DNA from: DASWHR01 sp035541035
Lineage (GTDB): Bacteria; Actinomycetota; AC-67
Reading direction: 5' to 3'
DNA length: 25,841 nucleotides
Assembly: GCA_035541035.1 (NCBI GenBank)
Contig: DATLFO010000256.1
Span: 1 to 25,841, forward strand
The position numbers were made by a program, and so were the translations under genes. The notes below the pieces were generated by a model. That model did no database searches. It was not told where the DNA came from and worked only from the letters and a program-made list of their open reading frames with translations. Within the stretch, counting starts at the first letter, position 1. Each line of letters starts with the position of its first letter. Below are positions 1-7,522 of this stretch, piece after piece.

Positions 1-1857
1 GTCTATCAAGAGACCGTAAACCCGCCCACCGCGGGGACGGCAAACAGCCCGGTGACGTTCCGATCACTCGGGGGAACGGTGGTGACCGGCGGGACACGCG
101 GATTCCTCATTCGCCGCAACTGGATCGTCGTCGAAGGCTTCGAGATCGCGAGCACCTCGAGCCACGGCATCTACGCCACCGGAGCCGCCTTCGTGACGAT
201 CCGCGGCAACTACGTGCACCACGTCGGTCAGCAGACCAAGACCGACACCGCGAAAGGGATCTATCTCAAGGACGTCACCGATTCCACCATCGAGGGCAAC
301 ACGGTGGATCAGGCGACCGACGCCGGGATTGCGGTGTTCGGAGCCTCCGCCCGGGTGATCGTGCGCGGGAACACTTCGAACCGGAACGCGCGCGGCTATG
401 TGCGTGCCGCGGTCGGGATCGACATCCGGAACGCCTCGGTCGTGACCGTCGAGAACAACCGTCTGAGCGAGAACGAAGACTCCGGCATCAACGTCTGGGA
501 TTCGGCCGACGTGATCGTTCGAGGCAACGTCGCCTCGCGGAACGGCGATCACGGCATCGACAACAAGGCCTCCATCAATACGGCGATCGTCGCCAACACC
601 GTCTACGGCGGGGTGGACTCGGGCATCGAGGTCGTCGGGACCGCCACCGGCGTGACCGTGATGAACAACATCAGCGTCGACAACGGCATCAACAGCCCTC
701 GGACCACCGGGAACCTGCGCGTTGACGGCACGGCGCTCGGAGCCGTGCAGCTCGATTTCAACCTCGTGTGGCTCTCGCAGGCCGGCGACATGATCGTGTG
801 GGGCAACGACCGCTACTCGACGCTGGCAAGCTTCGTGAGCGCCACCGGCCAGATGGCCAACGGCAAGGAGACAGACCCGAAGTTCGCGAATGCAGGGACG
901 GGCGATTTCCGGCTGCTTCCGGGCTCTGCGGCGATCGACGCGGCGAACGCGAACGCGCCGGGCCAGGCACCGGTGGACTCGACCGGGCAAAGCCGGGTGG
1001 ACGACCCCGCGACGCCGAACACGGGGGCCGGCGTCCGGGCCTTCGACGACATCGGCGCCTTCGAATACGTGCCGTCCGGCCCCGCGGATCAGCCACCGGT
1101 CGCGGTGAGCGACAGCGCGACGGTGCAAGAAGGTTCTGCGGCGACCGTGATCGACGTGCTGGCCAACGACACCGACCCCGACGGCGGGCCGAAGAGCGTG
1201 GGGTCGGTGACGCAGCCGGTCAACGGGACGGTCACGATTGGCCAAGACGGCGCGCACGTCACCTATGCGCCGAAGGCCGGCTACTGCAACACCGGCTCCG
1301 GGCCCGACACTTTCGGCTACACGCTCACGCCCGGTGGCTCGTCGGCGACGGTCTCGATGACGGTGACGTGCGCGCAGCAGACGCCCGTGCTGCTGATCCT
1401 GCTCCCTGCAGGCGACGCGACCATTCGCCAGGCACGGCCCACCTCGGCGAACGGCTCCGGAACGGTCCTGTCGGTCGACGGCGATCCCGTCAAGGACGTC
1501 CTGATCAAGTTCGCGGTTAGCGGCGTGGGAACCAAGACGATCAAGCGGGCCGCCATCAAGCTCTGGTGCGTCGATTCGTCGGGCACGGGCGGCACGTTCC
1601 ACACGGTGTCGAGCTCGAGCTGGGACGAGAACACCGTGACGTGGGCGACGGCGCCGTCGTTCGACCCGACGCCCTTCCGGACGATGGGTCCGGTGGAATC
1701 CGGAAACTTCTACGAGGTCGACGTCACCGACAAGATCATCGGCGACGGCGACTACTCGTTCCGGGTGGACCTCATCTCGATCTACGACGCCGGCTACTCG
1801 TCGAAGGAAGAGCCCGACGACGGCCGCCGGCCCCGCCTGATCATCGAGTTCCAGTGA
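1..1857 (+). CDS. Secreted parallel beta-helix / Ig-like / DNRLRE protein, 5' end outside window
   Basis: The frame is open from the first base of the window (it begins VYQETVNPPTAGTANSPV), so the gene starts upstream and 618 residues are visible. Roughly residues 1-310 form a right-handed parallel beta-helix with repeated short rungs such as IRGNYVHHVG, IEGNTVDQATDAGIAV and VENNRLSENEDSGINV, as in pectate-lyase-like and NosD/CASH proteins. Residues about 365-460 (PPVAVSDSATVQEGSAATVIDV) look like a cadherin/Big-type Ig domain. Residues about 468-618 match the DNRLRE type, with WDENTVTW and a closing PRLIIEF strand. Known relatives are extracellular and bind or cleave polysaccharide; no catalytic residues can be assigned here. 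It converges on the lipoprotein gene at 1861 with three bases between the stops. A role in handling the polysaccharide made by the neighbouring locus is inference. Confidence 0.85.
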   Translation, partial: VYQETVNPPTAGTANSPVTFRSLGGTVVTGGTRGFLIRRNWIVVEGFEIASTSSHGIYATGAAFVTIRGNYVHHVGQQTKTDTAKGIYLKDVTDSTIEGNTVDQATDAGIAVFGASARVIVRGNTSNRNARGYVRAAVGIDIRNASVVTVENNRLSENEDSGINVWDSADVIVRGNVASRNGDHGIDNKASINTAIVANTVYGGVDSGIEVVGTATGVTVMNNISVDNGINSPRTTGNLRVDGTALGAVQLDFNLVWLSQAGDMIVWGNDRYSTLASFVSATGQMANGKETDPKFANAGTGDFRLLPGSAAIDAANANAPGQAPVDSTGQSRVDDPATPNTGAGVRAFDDIGAFEYVPSGPADQPPVAVSDSATVQEGSAATVIDVLANDTDPDGGPKSVGSVTQPVNGTVTIGQDGAHVTYAPKAGYCNTGSGPDTFGYTLTPGGSSATVSMTVTCAQQTPVLLILLPAGDATIRQARPTSANGSGTVLSVDGDPVKDVLIKFAVSGVGTKTIKRAAIKLWCVDSSGTGGTFHTVSSSSWDENTVTWATAPSFDPTPFRTMGPVESGNFYEVDVTDKIIGDGDYSFRVDLISIYDAGYSSKEEPDDGRRPRLIIEFQ

Positions 1858-1860
1858 CGG

Positions 1861-2970
1861 TCATCCGGGCGGAGCCGGATCGTAGAGACGCGAGCATTCC
1901 AAGAACGACGAGCAGCCGTGGCGGCGCAGCCAATCGGCGCGCGCCTCGTCCCAGACGGCACGGTCGGTGGTCACGATCGTGCCGGAGGGCACCTTCCACG
2001 TGAAGGTCGAGTCGCCGAGCCACACGATCGTGACGTCCTCGGTGGTGGTGCCGGGCGGGAACGGAAAGAAGCTGGTGGAGTTGGGCTCCTGCTCGACCAG
2101 GAAGATCGAGCGCTTGATCGTGAGCCGGTTCGCCACCTCGGACCATTTGAACAGCTGACCGTGACCGCCGGTCGCCGTCCCGCCCGCGCCGCGCGGCCCG
2201 GGCATGGCCTCCAAGCGGAGCAGCACGCCGTCGAGCAACAGCGTCTCGCCGGGCGGGGGCGGGTAGCGCCACTGCGGGCTATCGCTGCTCGGGCGCTCCG
2301 AGATGCCGGTGTAGCAGCCGTCGAAGAGGCTGTCGTAGATCGCGCCCGCCGCGATCTCGTCGTTTTCGACGCAGTCGTCGCGAATGTAGGTGAAGTAGAG
2401 ATTACGGAACTCGAAGCCGTCGCCGTCGGCCGGGTAGAGATCCTTCGTGCCGCGTGGCGCGATGCCGTCGGACACGTTGTCCACGCGCAGCCCGTTGACC
2501 CCGTACCAGCCGTTTCCGGCGATGCGAAGCCCGTCTCCGTCGAACAGATCCTTCATCTCGGCCCAGGTGAGGCCGCGCGGTGCGTCGCCGGCCACGATGC
2601 CACCGACCACGCAGATGCGCTCGGGCGCGGCCGCGCCGCCGACGCTGAAGGGGTAGACCGCACGATGCGGATACGCGGTGATGATCGCGTTCCGCGCGTC
2701 GAAGACCGTGCCGGGATCAGCGTGGTCGTACTTGATCGCGTCCTGGTGCTCGCCCGTCAGCGAGACGGCGCGGCTTAGATCGCACATCGGCTTTGCGCCC
2801 GGGGGATCGTCGGGCGGCGGCGAAGGCGTGGCCGCCGGCAGAGAGCCGGGGGGTCGGGCCGAGGGGGAGATCGATGGTGGCCCGCCCCGCGGGGCTTCTT
2901 CGGCGCCCGTACAGGCCGCCGCGGCCAGCGCGAGCGTGGCCAGTCGCGCGAGTCCCCGGCGCCCCGTCAT
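1861..2970 (-). CDS. Putative beta-helix-like lipoprotein
   Basis: This 369-residue protein begins MTGRRGLARLATLALAAAAC. That is a basic n-region, a hydrophobic stretch and Cys20 in a weak lipobox, followed by a Pro/Ser-rich linker (about 25-55), so it is probably a surface-anchored lipoprotein. The mature part has short turns such as GDGLRIAGNGWYGVNGLRVDN, DGFEFRNLYFTYIRDDCVEND and AIYDSLFDGCYTGIS. These resemble successive beta-helix rungs in which an element is asked whether it is a buried or exposed strand, as in pectate-lyase-like proteins. Asp/Glu-rich turns (DDCVENDE) could bind Ca2+ but this is not shown. The ATG lies three bases after the stop of the preceding lipoprotein gene, so the two are probably translationally coupled. 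It is the last gene of the long minus-strand unit. Function is unknown; a polysaccharide-binding or lyase role is inference from fold and context. Confidence 0.8.
   Translation of the reverse strand: MTGRRGLARLATLALAAAACTGAEEAPRGGPPSISPSARPPGSLPAATPSPPPDDPPGAKPMCDLSRAVSLTGEHQDAIKYDHADPGTVFDARNAIITAYPHRAVYPFSVGGAAAPERICVVGGIVAGDAPRGLTWAEMKDLFDGDGLRIAGNGWYGVNGLRVDNVSDGIAPRGTKDLYPADGDGFEFRNLYFTYIRDDCVENDEIAAGAIYDSLFDGCYTGISERPSSDSPQWRYPPPPGETLLLDGVLLRLEAMPGPRGAGGTATGGHGQLFKWSEVANRLTIKRSIFLVEQEPNSTSFFPFPPGTTTEDVTIVWLGDSTFTWKVPSGTIVTTDRAVWDEARADWLRRHGCSSFLECSRLYDPAPPG
1863..1880. repeat. Perfect 6-bp inverted repeat at the convergent 3' ends
   Basis: ATCCGG at 1863-1868 and CCGGAT at 1875-1880 flank a 6-base loop, inside the last codons of the minus-strand lipoprotein gene and just past the plus-strand stop at 1857. 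It could form a small hairpin in either transcript. There is no T-tract on either side, so a terminator role is only a possibility. Confidence 0.3.
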
Positions 2971-2973
2971 CGT

Positions 2974-3912
2974 TCACGGCGACGGCGACGGCGAGGCCGT
3001 GGCTGCTGCCGGCCGCTGCCGGAGCGGGGACGTCAACCCGTAGACGTTGCCGCGTGTCTCGATGCTCCTGGCGGCTTCGCGCACCTCGGCCATGCCGGCC
3101 GGGCTTAGGGTCAGCATCCGCGTGAGCTCCATCTCCTCCTGTTCGAGCTCGGCCTCTCCTCCCCATCCGACGGCGATGTTGCCGATGCCTCGCGCGTAGT
3201 ACTTGAGCTGCTTGGCGCCCGGCTTCGTCGGCTCGAACTCCTCGATGATGAGCACGTTGTCGTAGCAGCCGACCGGCACGCACATGCGGTCCTCGATCTC
3301 GACGGCCCGCGCGACGTCATCCCAATAGAAGGGTGGCGGCGCGAAGCCTTGCGAGTAGACCGGGTCGCCCGGCGTCGGGTTCGCCTTCATCTTGATCCCG
3401 GCCTTCGCGTCGGCGAGATAGCCCACGAGCCAGGTCCGGCCTCCTTCCAGCTCGCCGGTCTCGTCGTAGCGCTCCACCTGCTGGCCGAAGTGCCAGACGT
3501 TTCCGGCGCGGTCCTGGGCGAGGAAGATGAGCTCGGACTCGGCGAGCACGCCGTCGGTGAAGTCGCGATCCCAGCCCACGATCGTCTCGATGCCGGCGAC
3601 CGTCTTGGTGAGATCGGTGACGGTGAACACGACCCGGCGTTCGATCTCGTCCTCGCCTTCGATCGCGGTGCCCTCCCAGATCCACTGGGTGCCGGGCTTC
3701 AGCGGCCACCACGGGTTGGTGATGGTGGCCGAGTCCGGCCCGAAGCTCTCTCGAAGGAAGTTCACCGGATGGGGAGCCGCCGGCTCGGAGGCCGCCGCGA
3801 CCGGCAGTTTTGCGGATGCCGGCGCGGTGCCGGTTCCTGCGGTCGAGCAGCTCGCCGCGACCAGACTCAAGCCGGCCGCCGCCACCATGATGAACTGGCG
3901 CGCGCGATTCAT
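2974..3912 (-). CDS. Conserved secreted lipoprotein of unknown function
   Basis: This 312-residue protein has a type II signal peptide (MNRARQFIMVAAAGLSLVAASC, lipid Cys22) and a Thr/Ala-rich linker. The core starts with NPWWPLKPGTQWIWEG and continues through alternating strand-like segments (RRVVFTVTDLTKTVAGIETIVGWDRDF, GNVWHFGQQVERYD, KQLKYYARGIGNIAVG). I recognise this WWPLKPGTQW pattern from uncharacterised bacterial secreted proteins but cannot name a function. The C-terminus is an Ala/Ser/Pro tail (ATASPSPSP) encoded by a CGGCGA-type repeat at about 2976-2993. The ATG has a clear ribosome site (GAGGAGGGA, 5-6 bases upstream). It lies 31 bases downstream of the RND permease gene and three bases before the next lipoprotein, so it belongs to the same operon. 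Confidence 0.85.
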   Translation of the reverse strand: MNRARQFIMVAAAGLSLVAASCSTAGTGTAPASAKLPVAAASEPAAPHPVNFLRESFGPDSATITNPWWPLKPGTQWIWEGTAIEGEDEIERRVVFTVTDLTKTVAGIETIVGWDRDFTDGVLAESELIFLAQDRAGNVWHFGQQVERYDETGELEGGRTWLVGYLADAKAGIKMKANPTPGDPVYSQGFAPPPFYWDDVARAVEIEDRMCVPVGCYDNVLIIEEFEPTKPGAKQLKYYARGIGNIAVGWGGEAELEQEEMELTRMLTLSPAGMAEVREAARSIETRGNVYGLTSPLRQRPAAATASPSPSP

Positions 3913-3943
3913 CTGTGTCCCTCCTCGGCCTTCTTCGAGCCCG

Positions 3944-6900
3944 TCATCCCGCCGTCCTCGCCCGCAGCTTCTCGGTCCGTGCGAAGCGCAGATACAGGGA
4001 TGGGACGACGAACAGATTCAGCGACGTGGATGCGACCAGGCCGCCAAGGATCACGATCGCCATCGGGTACTCGATCTCCTGTCCTGGGATGTTGCCCGTG
4101 ATCAGCAGAGGGACAAGGGCCAGGCCGGTGGTCAGCGCCGTCATCAAGATGGGCGCGACGCGTTCGCGGGCGCCGCGCAGGACGAGGCCGGGTCCGAACG
4201 GCACGCCCTCTTGGATCTCGAGATGGCGGAAGTGGCTGATCATCATGATGCCATTGCGCGCCACGATGCCGAGCACCGTGAAGAAGCCCACGAGCGAGCC
4301 GAGCGAGATGATGCCGCTACTCATCCTCGCCGCGAGGATCCCGCCCACCATCGCGATCGGCATGGTGAGGAAGGTCAGGATGGCCAAACGCATGCTCGCG
4401 AACGAGGTGACGAGCAGCGCGACGATGCCGATCGCCGCGACGATCGCCCAGCCGAACAGCCGGCTCTGCGCCTCCTGGCGCTCGGCGAACTCGCCGAGGA
4501 TCTCGGCGTGATATTCCTGTGGGAATTCGTAGCCGCGCAGCTTCTGTTCGATGCCGGCGACGACCGAGCCCAGGTCGCGGCCTTTCACGTTGGCTTCGAC
4601 GTCGATGACGCGCGTGACGCCCTCCCGGTGGATGCTGTTCGGCGTCGAACGAAGCGAGACGTCGGCGACGTCGTCGAGCCGGACCTGGCCGCCCGACGGC
4701 GTGTCCATGAGCAGCGCCCGGACGGCGGTCAGGTCGGTGCGCGTCTCCGGCGTGCTGTACAGGTGCACGTCGTAGGCCTTGCCGTCCTTGAGGATGTCCC
4801 CGACCTCCTCGCTGGCCATGTAGATGGCGGCGGCCCGGCGTACGTCGCCGGGCTTGAGGCCGACCCGCCCGGCCGCGTCGAGGTCCACCGTCACGGCGAT
4901 CTGCGGGATGCGCTTTTGCAGCTCGACGTGCTCCTCGACCACACCGGGAACCTCGCCGATGAGCGTTTCGATCTCCTTGCCGATGCGTTGCAGCTCGTCG
5001 AGGTCCGGGCCGGCGATCCGAATGACGATCGCCTCGCCGGCACCGGTGAGCACCTCGCGGATGCGCTCCTTCAGATAGGTCTGGACGTCGCGCCGGATGC
5101 CGGGATAGCCGTCGACCACCGACTGGATCGCTGCCAAGGTCTTGTCGTAGTCGGCCTTCGGATCGACGCTGACCCAGTTCTCGCCGAAGTCCACCGCGAC
5201 CACCTCGTCGGCCAGGAACGCCTGTCCGATGTGCGCGCCGAAGTTGCGCACGCCGGGGATGTCGCGCAACTCCTTGCTCGCCGCGACCGTGACCCGCATC
5301 TCTTCGGGCAGGGAGGTGCCCGGCGCCGTGACCCAGTGCATCAGGAAATCTCGCTCCTTGAACGACGGCAGCAGGTCCTGCCCGAGGAACGGCGTGACGC
5401 CCAGGCCCAGCGCGACCAGGCCGCCGACGGCGGCATAGGCGGGCCTGGGGGAGCGGACGATGGGGGCGAGAGCGCGCTCATAAACGCCGTGCACCCACCG
5501 CACGACCGGGGACTCGCGCTTCTCCAGGTCGGCTTTGCGGAGCAGCAGCAGGCTCAACGCCGGCGTGGACACCAGCGCCACGATCGTCGAGATCACCACC
5601 GCAAGCGCATACGACATGGCGAGCGGCCGGAAGAACGAGCCGGTGAGCCCGGTCAGGAAGAAGACCGGCAGCAGCGCGAGCGCCTCGATGATCGACGCGT
5701 AGACGACGGCGCCGCGAACCTCGAGCGACGCGTGGTAGATGACGCGCGCGGTCGTGGGCAGCGAGCGGTCGCCGCCGGCGGCGCGATGAATGCGCAATCG
5801 TCGCACGATGTTCTCGACGTCGACGATGGCATCGTCCACCACCGCCCCCAAGGCGATCACGAAGCCGGCCAGCACCATCGTGTTGATCGTCGCTCCGCGC
5901 GCCCACAGGACCAGTCCGGCGGCGGTCAGCGATAGGGGGATCGTCACCGCGCTGATCAGCGCGCTGCGCCAGTCGTAGAGGAACGCGCCGAGCACGATCA
6001 CCATTAGCAGGACGCCGAGCAGCAGCGAACGGCCCAGGTTCTCCACCGCGTGCTCGACGAAGGTGGCCGGACGGAAGATGGTCGTGTCGATCTCGATGCC
6101 GGGCAGACCGGGCTTCATCTCCTCGATCGCGGCTTCGACGCCGCGCGAGACCTCGAGCGTGTTGCCCCACGGCAGCTTCTCGACGATCAACATCAACCCC
6201 GGACCGTCGTTGATGACGGCGTCTCCGATGAGAGGCTGGTGTCCTTCGGTGAGGTTAGCGATGTCCGCCAGGCGCAGGGTTCGCCCGTCGCGGGATGCGA
6301 TCGGGATCTTCGCCAGCTGGTCCGGCGTGAGGATCGGCAGGATGTGACGCACTCCGATCCGCTGGTTGGGGGTATCGACGAAGCCGCCCCCGCCGATGAC
6401 GTGGCCGTCCGAGAACTGGAGGATGCCCGCGTCGAGCGCCTCGGCCGTCACCTCCATCACGCGCTGCAGCGAAACCTTTTCGGCCCCCAGCTTGCCGGGA
6501 TCGACCTCGACGTGGAGCTGGCTGACGCGCTCGCCCCAGATCGTGACGTTCGCCACGCCGGGGACGCGAAGGAGCCGCGCGCGCATCTTCCAGTACGCGA
6601 GCAGCGACATGTCGATGAGCGAATGATCGACCGATGACATGCCGATCTTCATGATCCGGCTCGTTGCCGACAGCGGCTGCATCATGAAGGGGGGAGCCGA
6701 CCATGTCGGGAGCGTCGGGGTGACGGAGGCGAGCCGCTCTCCGACCACCTGCCTGGCGTGAAGCAGGTCGGTTCCCGGGTTGAAGATCAGCTCGATCGAG
6801 GACAGCTGCTCGACCGACTTCGACCGGATCGCGTCGAGGCTCGGCAGCCCTTGCAGCGCTTCCTCGAGCGGGACGGTGACCAGCGCCTCAACCTCGGCAG

Positions 6901-7072
6901 GGGACAGGCCGAGCGCGGCCGTTTGGATCTCGACCCGTGGCGGCGCGAACTCCGGAAACACGTCGATCGGCATCTCCTTCAGCTGACCGACTCCGAAGAC
7001 CATCAGGGCCGCTGCCCCGGCGACGATCAAGAAGCGGAACCGGAGGCTCGTTCCGACGATCCAACGAAGCAT
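3944..7072 (-). CDS. RND efflux permease, CzcA/CusA-like (second of pair)
   Basis: This 1042-residue inner-membrane RND permease has the usual length and layout: TM1 at about 12-30, a first porter loop (about 35-340), TM2-6 (about 345-530), a second porter loop and TM8-12. The N-terminal text MPIDVFPEFAPPRVEIQT and the C-terminal GNIPGQEIEYPMAIVILGG are typical of the CusA/CzcA branch. In TM4 the proton-relay region reads VVDDAIVDVEN, with Asp413, Asp414 and Glu420 matching the D408 and E415 positions of CzcA; the D402 position is Ala, as in CusA-like proteins. I do not see the CusA methionine relay, so substrate is not assigned. The gene has an AAAGGAG ribosome site, starts 18 bases after the stub-adaptor gene and is a tandem paralogue of the permease at 7523-10786. 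Its position in a polysaccharide operon leaves a role in lipid or glycan export open. Confidence 0.93.
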   Translation of the reverse strand: MLRWIVGTSLRFRFLIVAGAAALMVFGVGQLKEMPIDVFPEFAPPRVEIQTAALGLSPAEVEALVTVPLEEALQGLPSLDAIRSKSVEQLSSIELIFNPGTDLLHARQVVGERLASVTPTLPTWSAPPFMMQPLSATSRIMKIGMSSVDHSLIDMSLLAYWKMRARLLRVPGVANVTIWGERVSQLHVEVDPGKLGAEKVSLQRVMEVTAEALDAGILQFSDGHVIGGGGFVDTPNQRIGVRHILPILTPDQLAKIPIASRDGRTLRLADIANLTEGHQPLIGDAVINDGPGLMLIVEKLPWGNTLEVSRGVEAAIEEMKPGLPGIEIDTTIFRPATFVEHAVENLGRSLLLGVLLMVIVLGAFLYDWRSALISAVTIPLSLTAAGLVLWARGATINTMVLAGFVIALGAVVDDAIVDVENIVRRLRIHRAAGGDRSLPTTARVIYHASLEVRGAVVYASIIEALALLPVFFLTGLTGSFFRPLAMSYALAVVISTIVALVSTPALSLLLLRKADLEKRESPVVRWVHGVYERALAPIVRSPRPAYAAVGGLVALGLGVTPFLGQDLLPSFKERDFLMHWVTAPGTSLPEEMRVTVAASKELRDIPGVRNFGAHIGQAFLADEVVAVDFGENWVSVDPKADYDKTLAAIQSVVDGYPGIRRDVQTYLKERIREVLTGAGEAIVIRIAGPDLDELQRIGKEIETLIGEVPGVVEEHVELQKRIPQIAVTVDLDAAGRVGLKPGDVRRAAAIYMASEEVGDILKDGKAYDVHLYSTPETRTDLTAVRALLMDTPSGGQVRLDDVADVSLRSTPNSIHREGVTRVIDVEANVKGRDLGSVVAGIEQKLRGYEFPQEYHAEILGEFAERQEAQSRLFGWAIVAAIGIVALLVTSFASMRLAILTFLTMPIAMVGGILAARMSSGIISLGSLVGFFTVLGIVARNGIMMISHFRHLEIQEGVPFGPGLVLRGARERVAPILMTALTTGLALVPLLITGNIPGQEIEYPMAIVILGGLVASTSLNLFVVPSLYLRFARTEKLRARTAG

Positions 7073-7090
7073 GGCGCGCTCCTTTTTCGT

Positions 7091-7513
7091 CTACTGGCCG
7101 ATTCCGGCTTCGATCCCGTGCAGCTCGGCGACGCCCACCACTACGACCGGCGTTCCCGGCACGGGACCGGCGGTCAGGATGGCGCGCTCACCTTCGATCG
7201 CCTCCACGACCACGGGTGCGCGGGCGTAGCCGCCGTCGCTTTCGACGAATACCCATGTGTCGCCCTCGGCGTCGTAGTAGATGGCGCTGTAGGGAACGAC
7301 GGTGCGTGAGCCGCTCGACGGACGAACGGGATTGGTCTCGATGCCGAGGCGCTCGGCGGCCCGGCCGGTCAGGGTGATCCGTGAGACCTCGGATCCTTCG
7401 ATCGCCTCGACGTTCGCCGGGGACCGCCCGCCGGTCTGCTCCGGCACGCTCCGGCAAGCCGTGAGCGCGAGCAGCACCACGACGGGAGCTGCGATCAGTC
7501 GCTTGGCGTTCAT
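7091..7513 (-). CDS. Minimal RND adaptor-like lipoprotein (membrane-proximal domain only)
   Basis: This 140-residue lipoprotein has a clean type II signal peptide (MNAKRLIAAPVVVLLALTAC, Cys20). The next segment, VSRITLTGRAAERLGIETNPV, matches the start of many periplasmic adaptor (membrane fusion) proteins. It is followed directly by VVPYSAIYYDAEGDTWVFVE and VVVEAIEGERAILTAGPVPG, which resemble the membrane-proximal C-terminal domain of adaptors. The lipoyl, alpha-hairpin and most of the beta-barrel regions of a normal ~350-450 residue adaptor are absent. The gene sits between the two RND permeases (9 bases after one, 18 before the other), supporting an accessory role with them. An AGGAGGA ribosome site overlaps the preceding stop. 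With no hairpin it cannot make a classic contact to an outer-membrane channel, consistent with a monoderm host. The assignment rests on sequence pattern and context. Confidence 0.75.
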   Translation of the reverse strand: MNAKRLIAAPVVVLLALTACRSVPEQTGGRSPANVEAIEGSEVSRITLTGRAAERLGIETNPVRPSSGSRTVVPYSAIYYDAEGDTWVFVESDGGYARAPVVVEAIEGERAILTAGPVPGTPVVVVGVAELHGIEAGIGQ

Positions 7514-7522
7514 CCTGTCCTC

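Noticed and set aside
2976..2993. Triplet-like CGGCGA repeat near the 3' end of the lipoprotein gene
   Set aside because: It simply encodes the SPSPSP tail of the lipoprotein; no sign that it is a regulatory or mobile repeat.
3527..5935. Very long plus-strand open frame of about 800 codons opposite the RND permease gene
   Set aside because: Its translation is rich in Arg/Asp/His and has no domain text; it is an antisense shadow that stays open because of high GC. The minus-strand RND frame has full family motifs and a ribosome site.
3944..7072. Assigning the RND permease as a copper or silver pump (CusA)
   Set aside because: The methionine triad of CusA could not be identified, and no Cus/Czc regulators or metallochaperones are nearby, so the substrate is left open.
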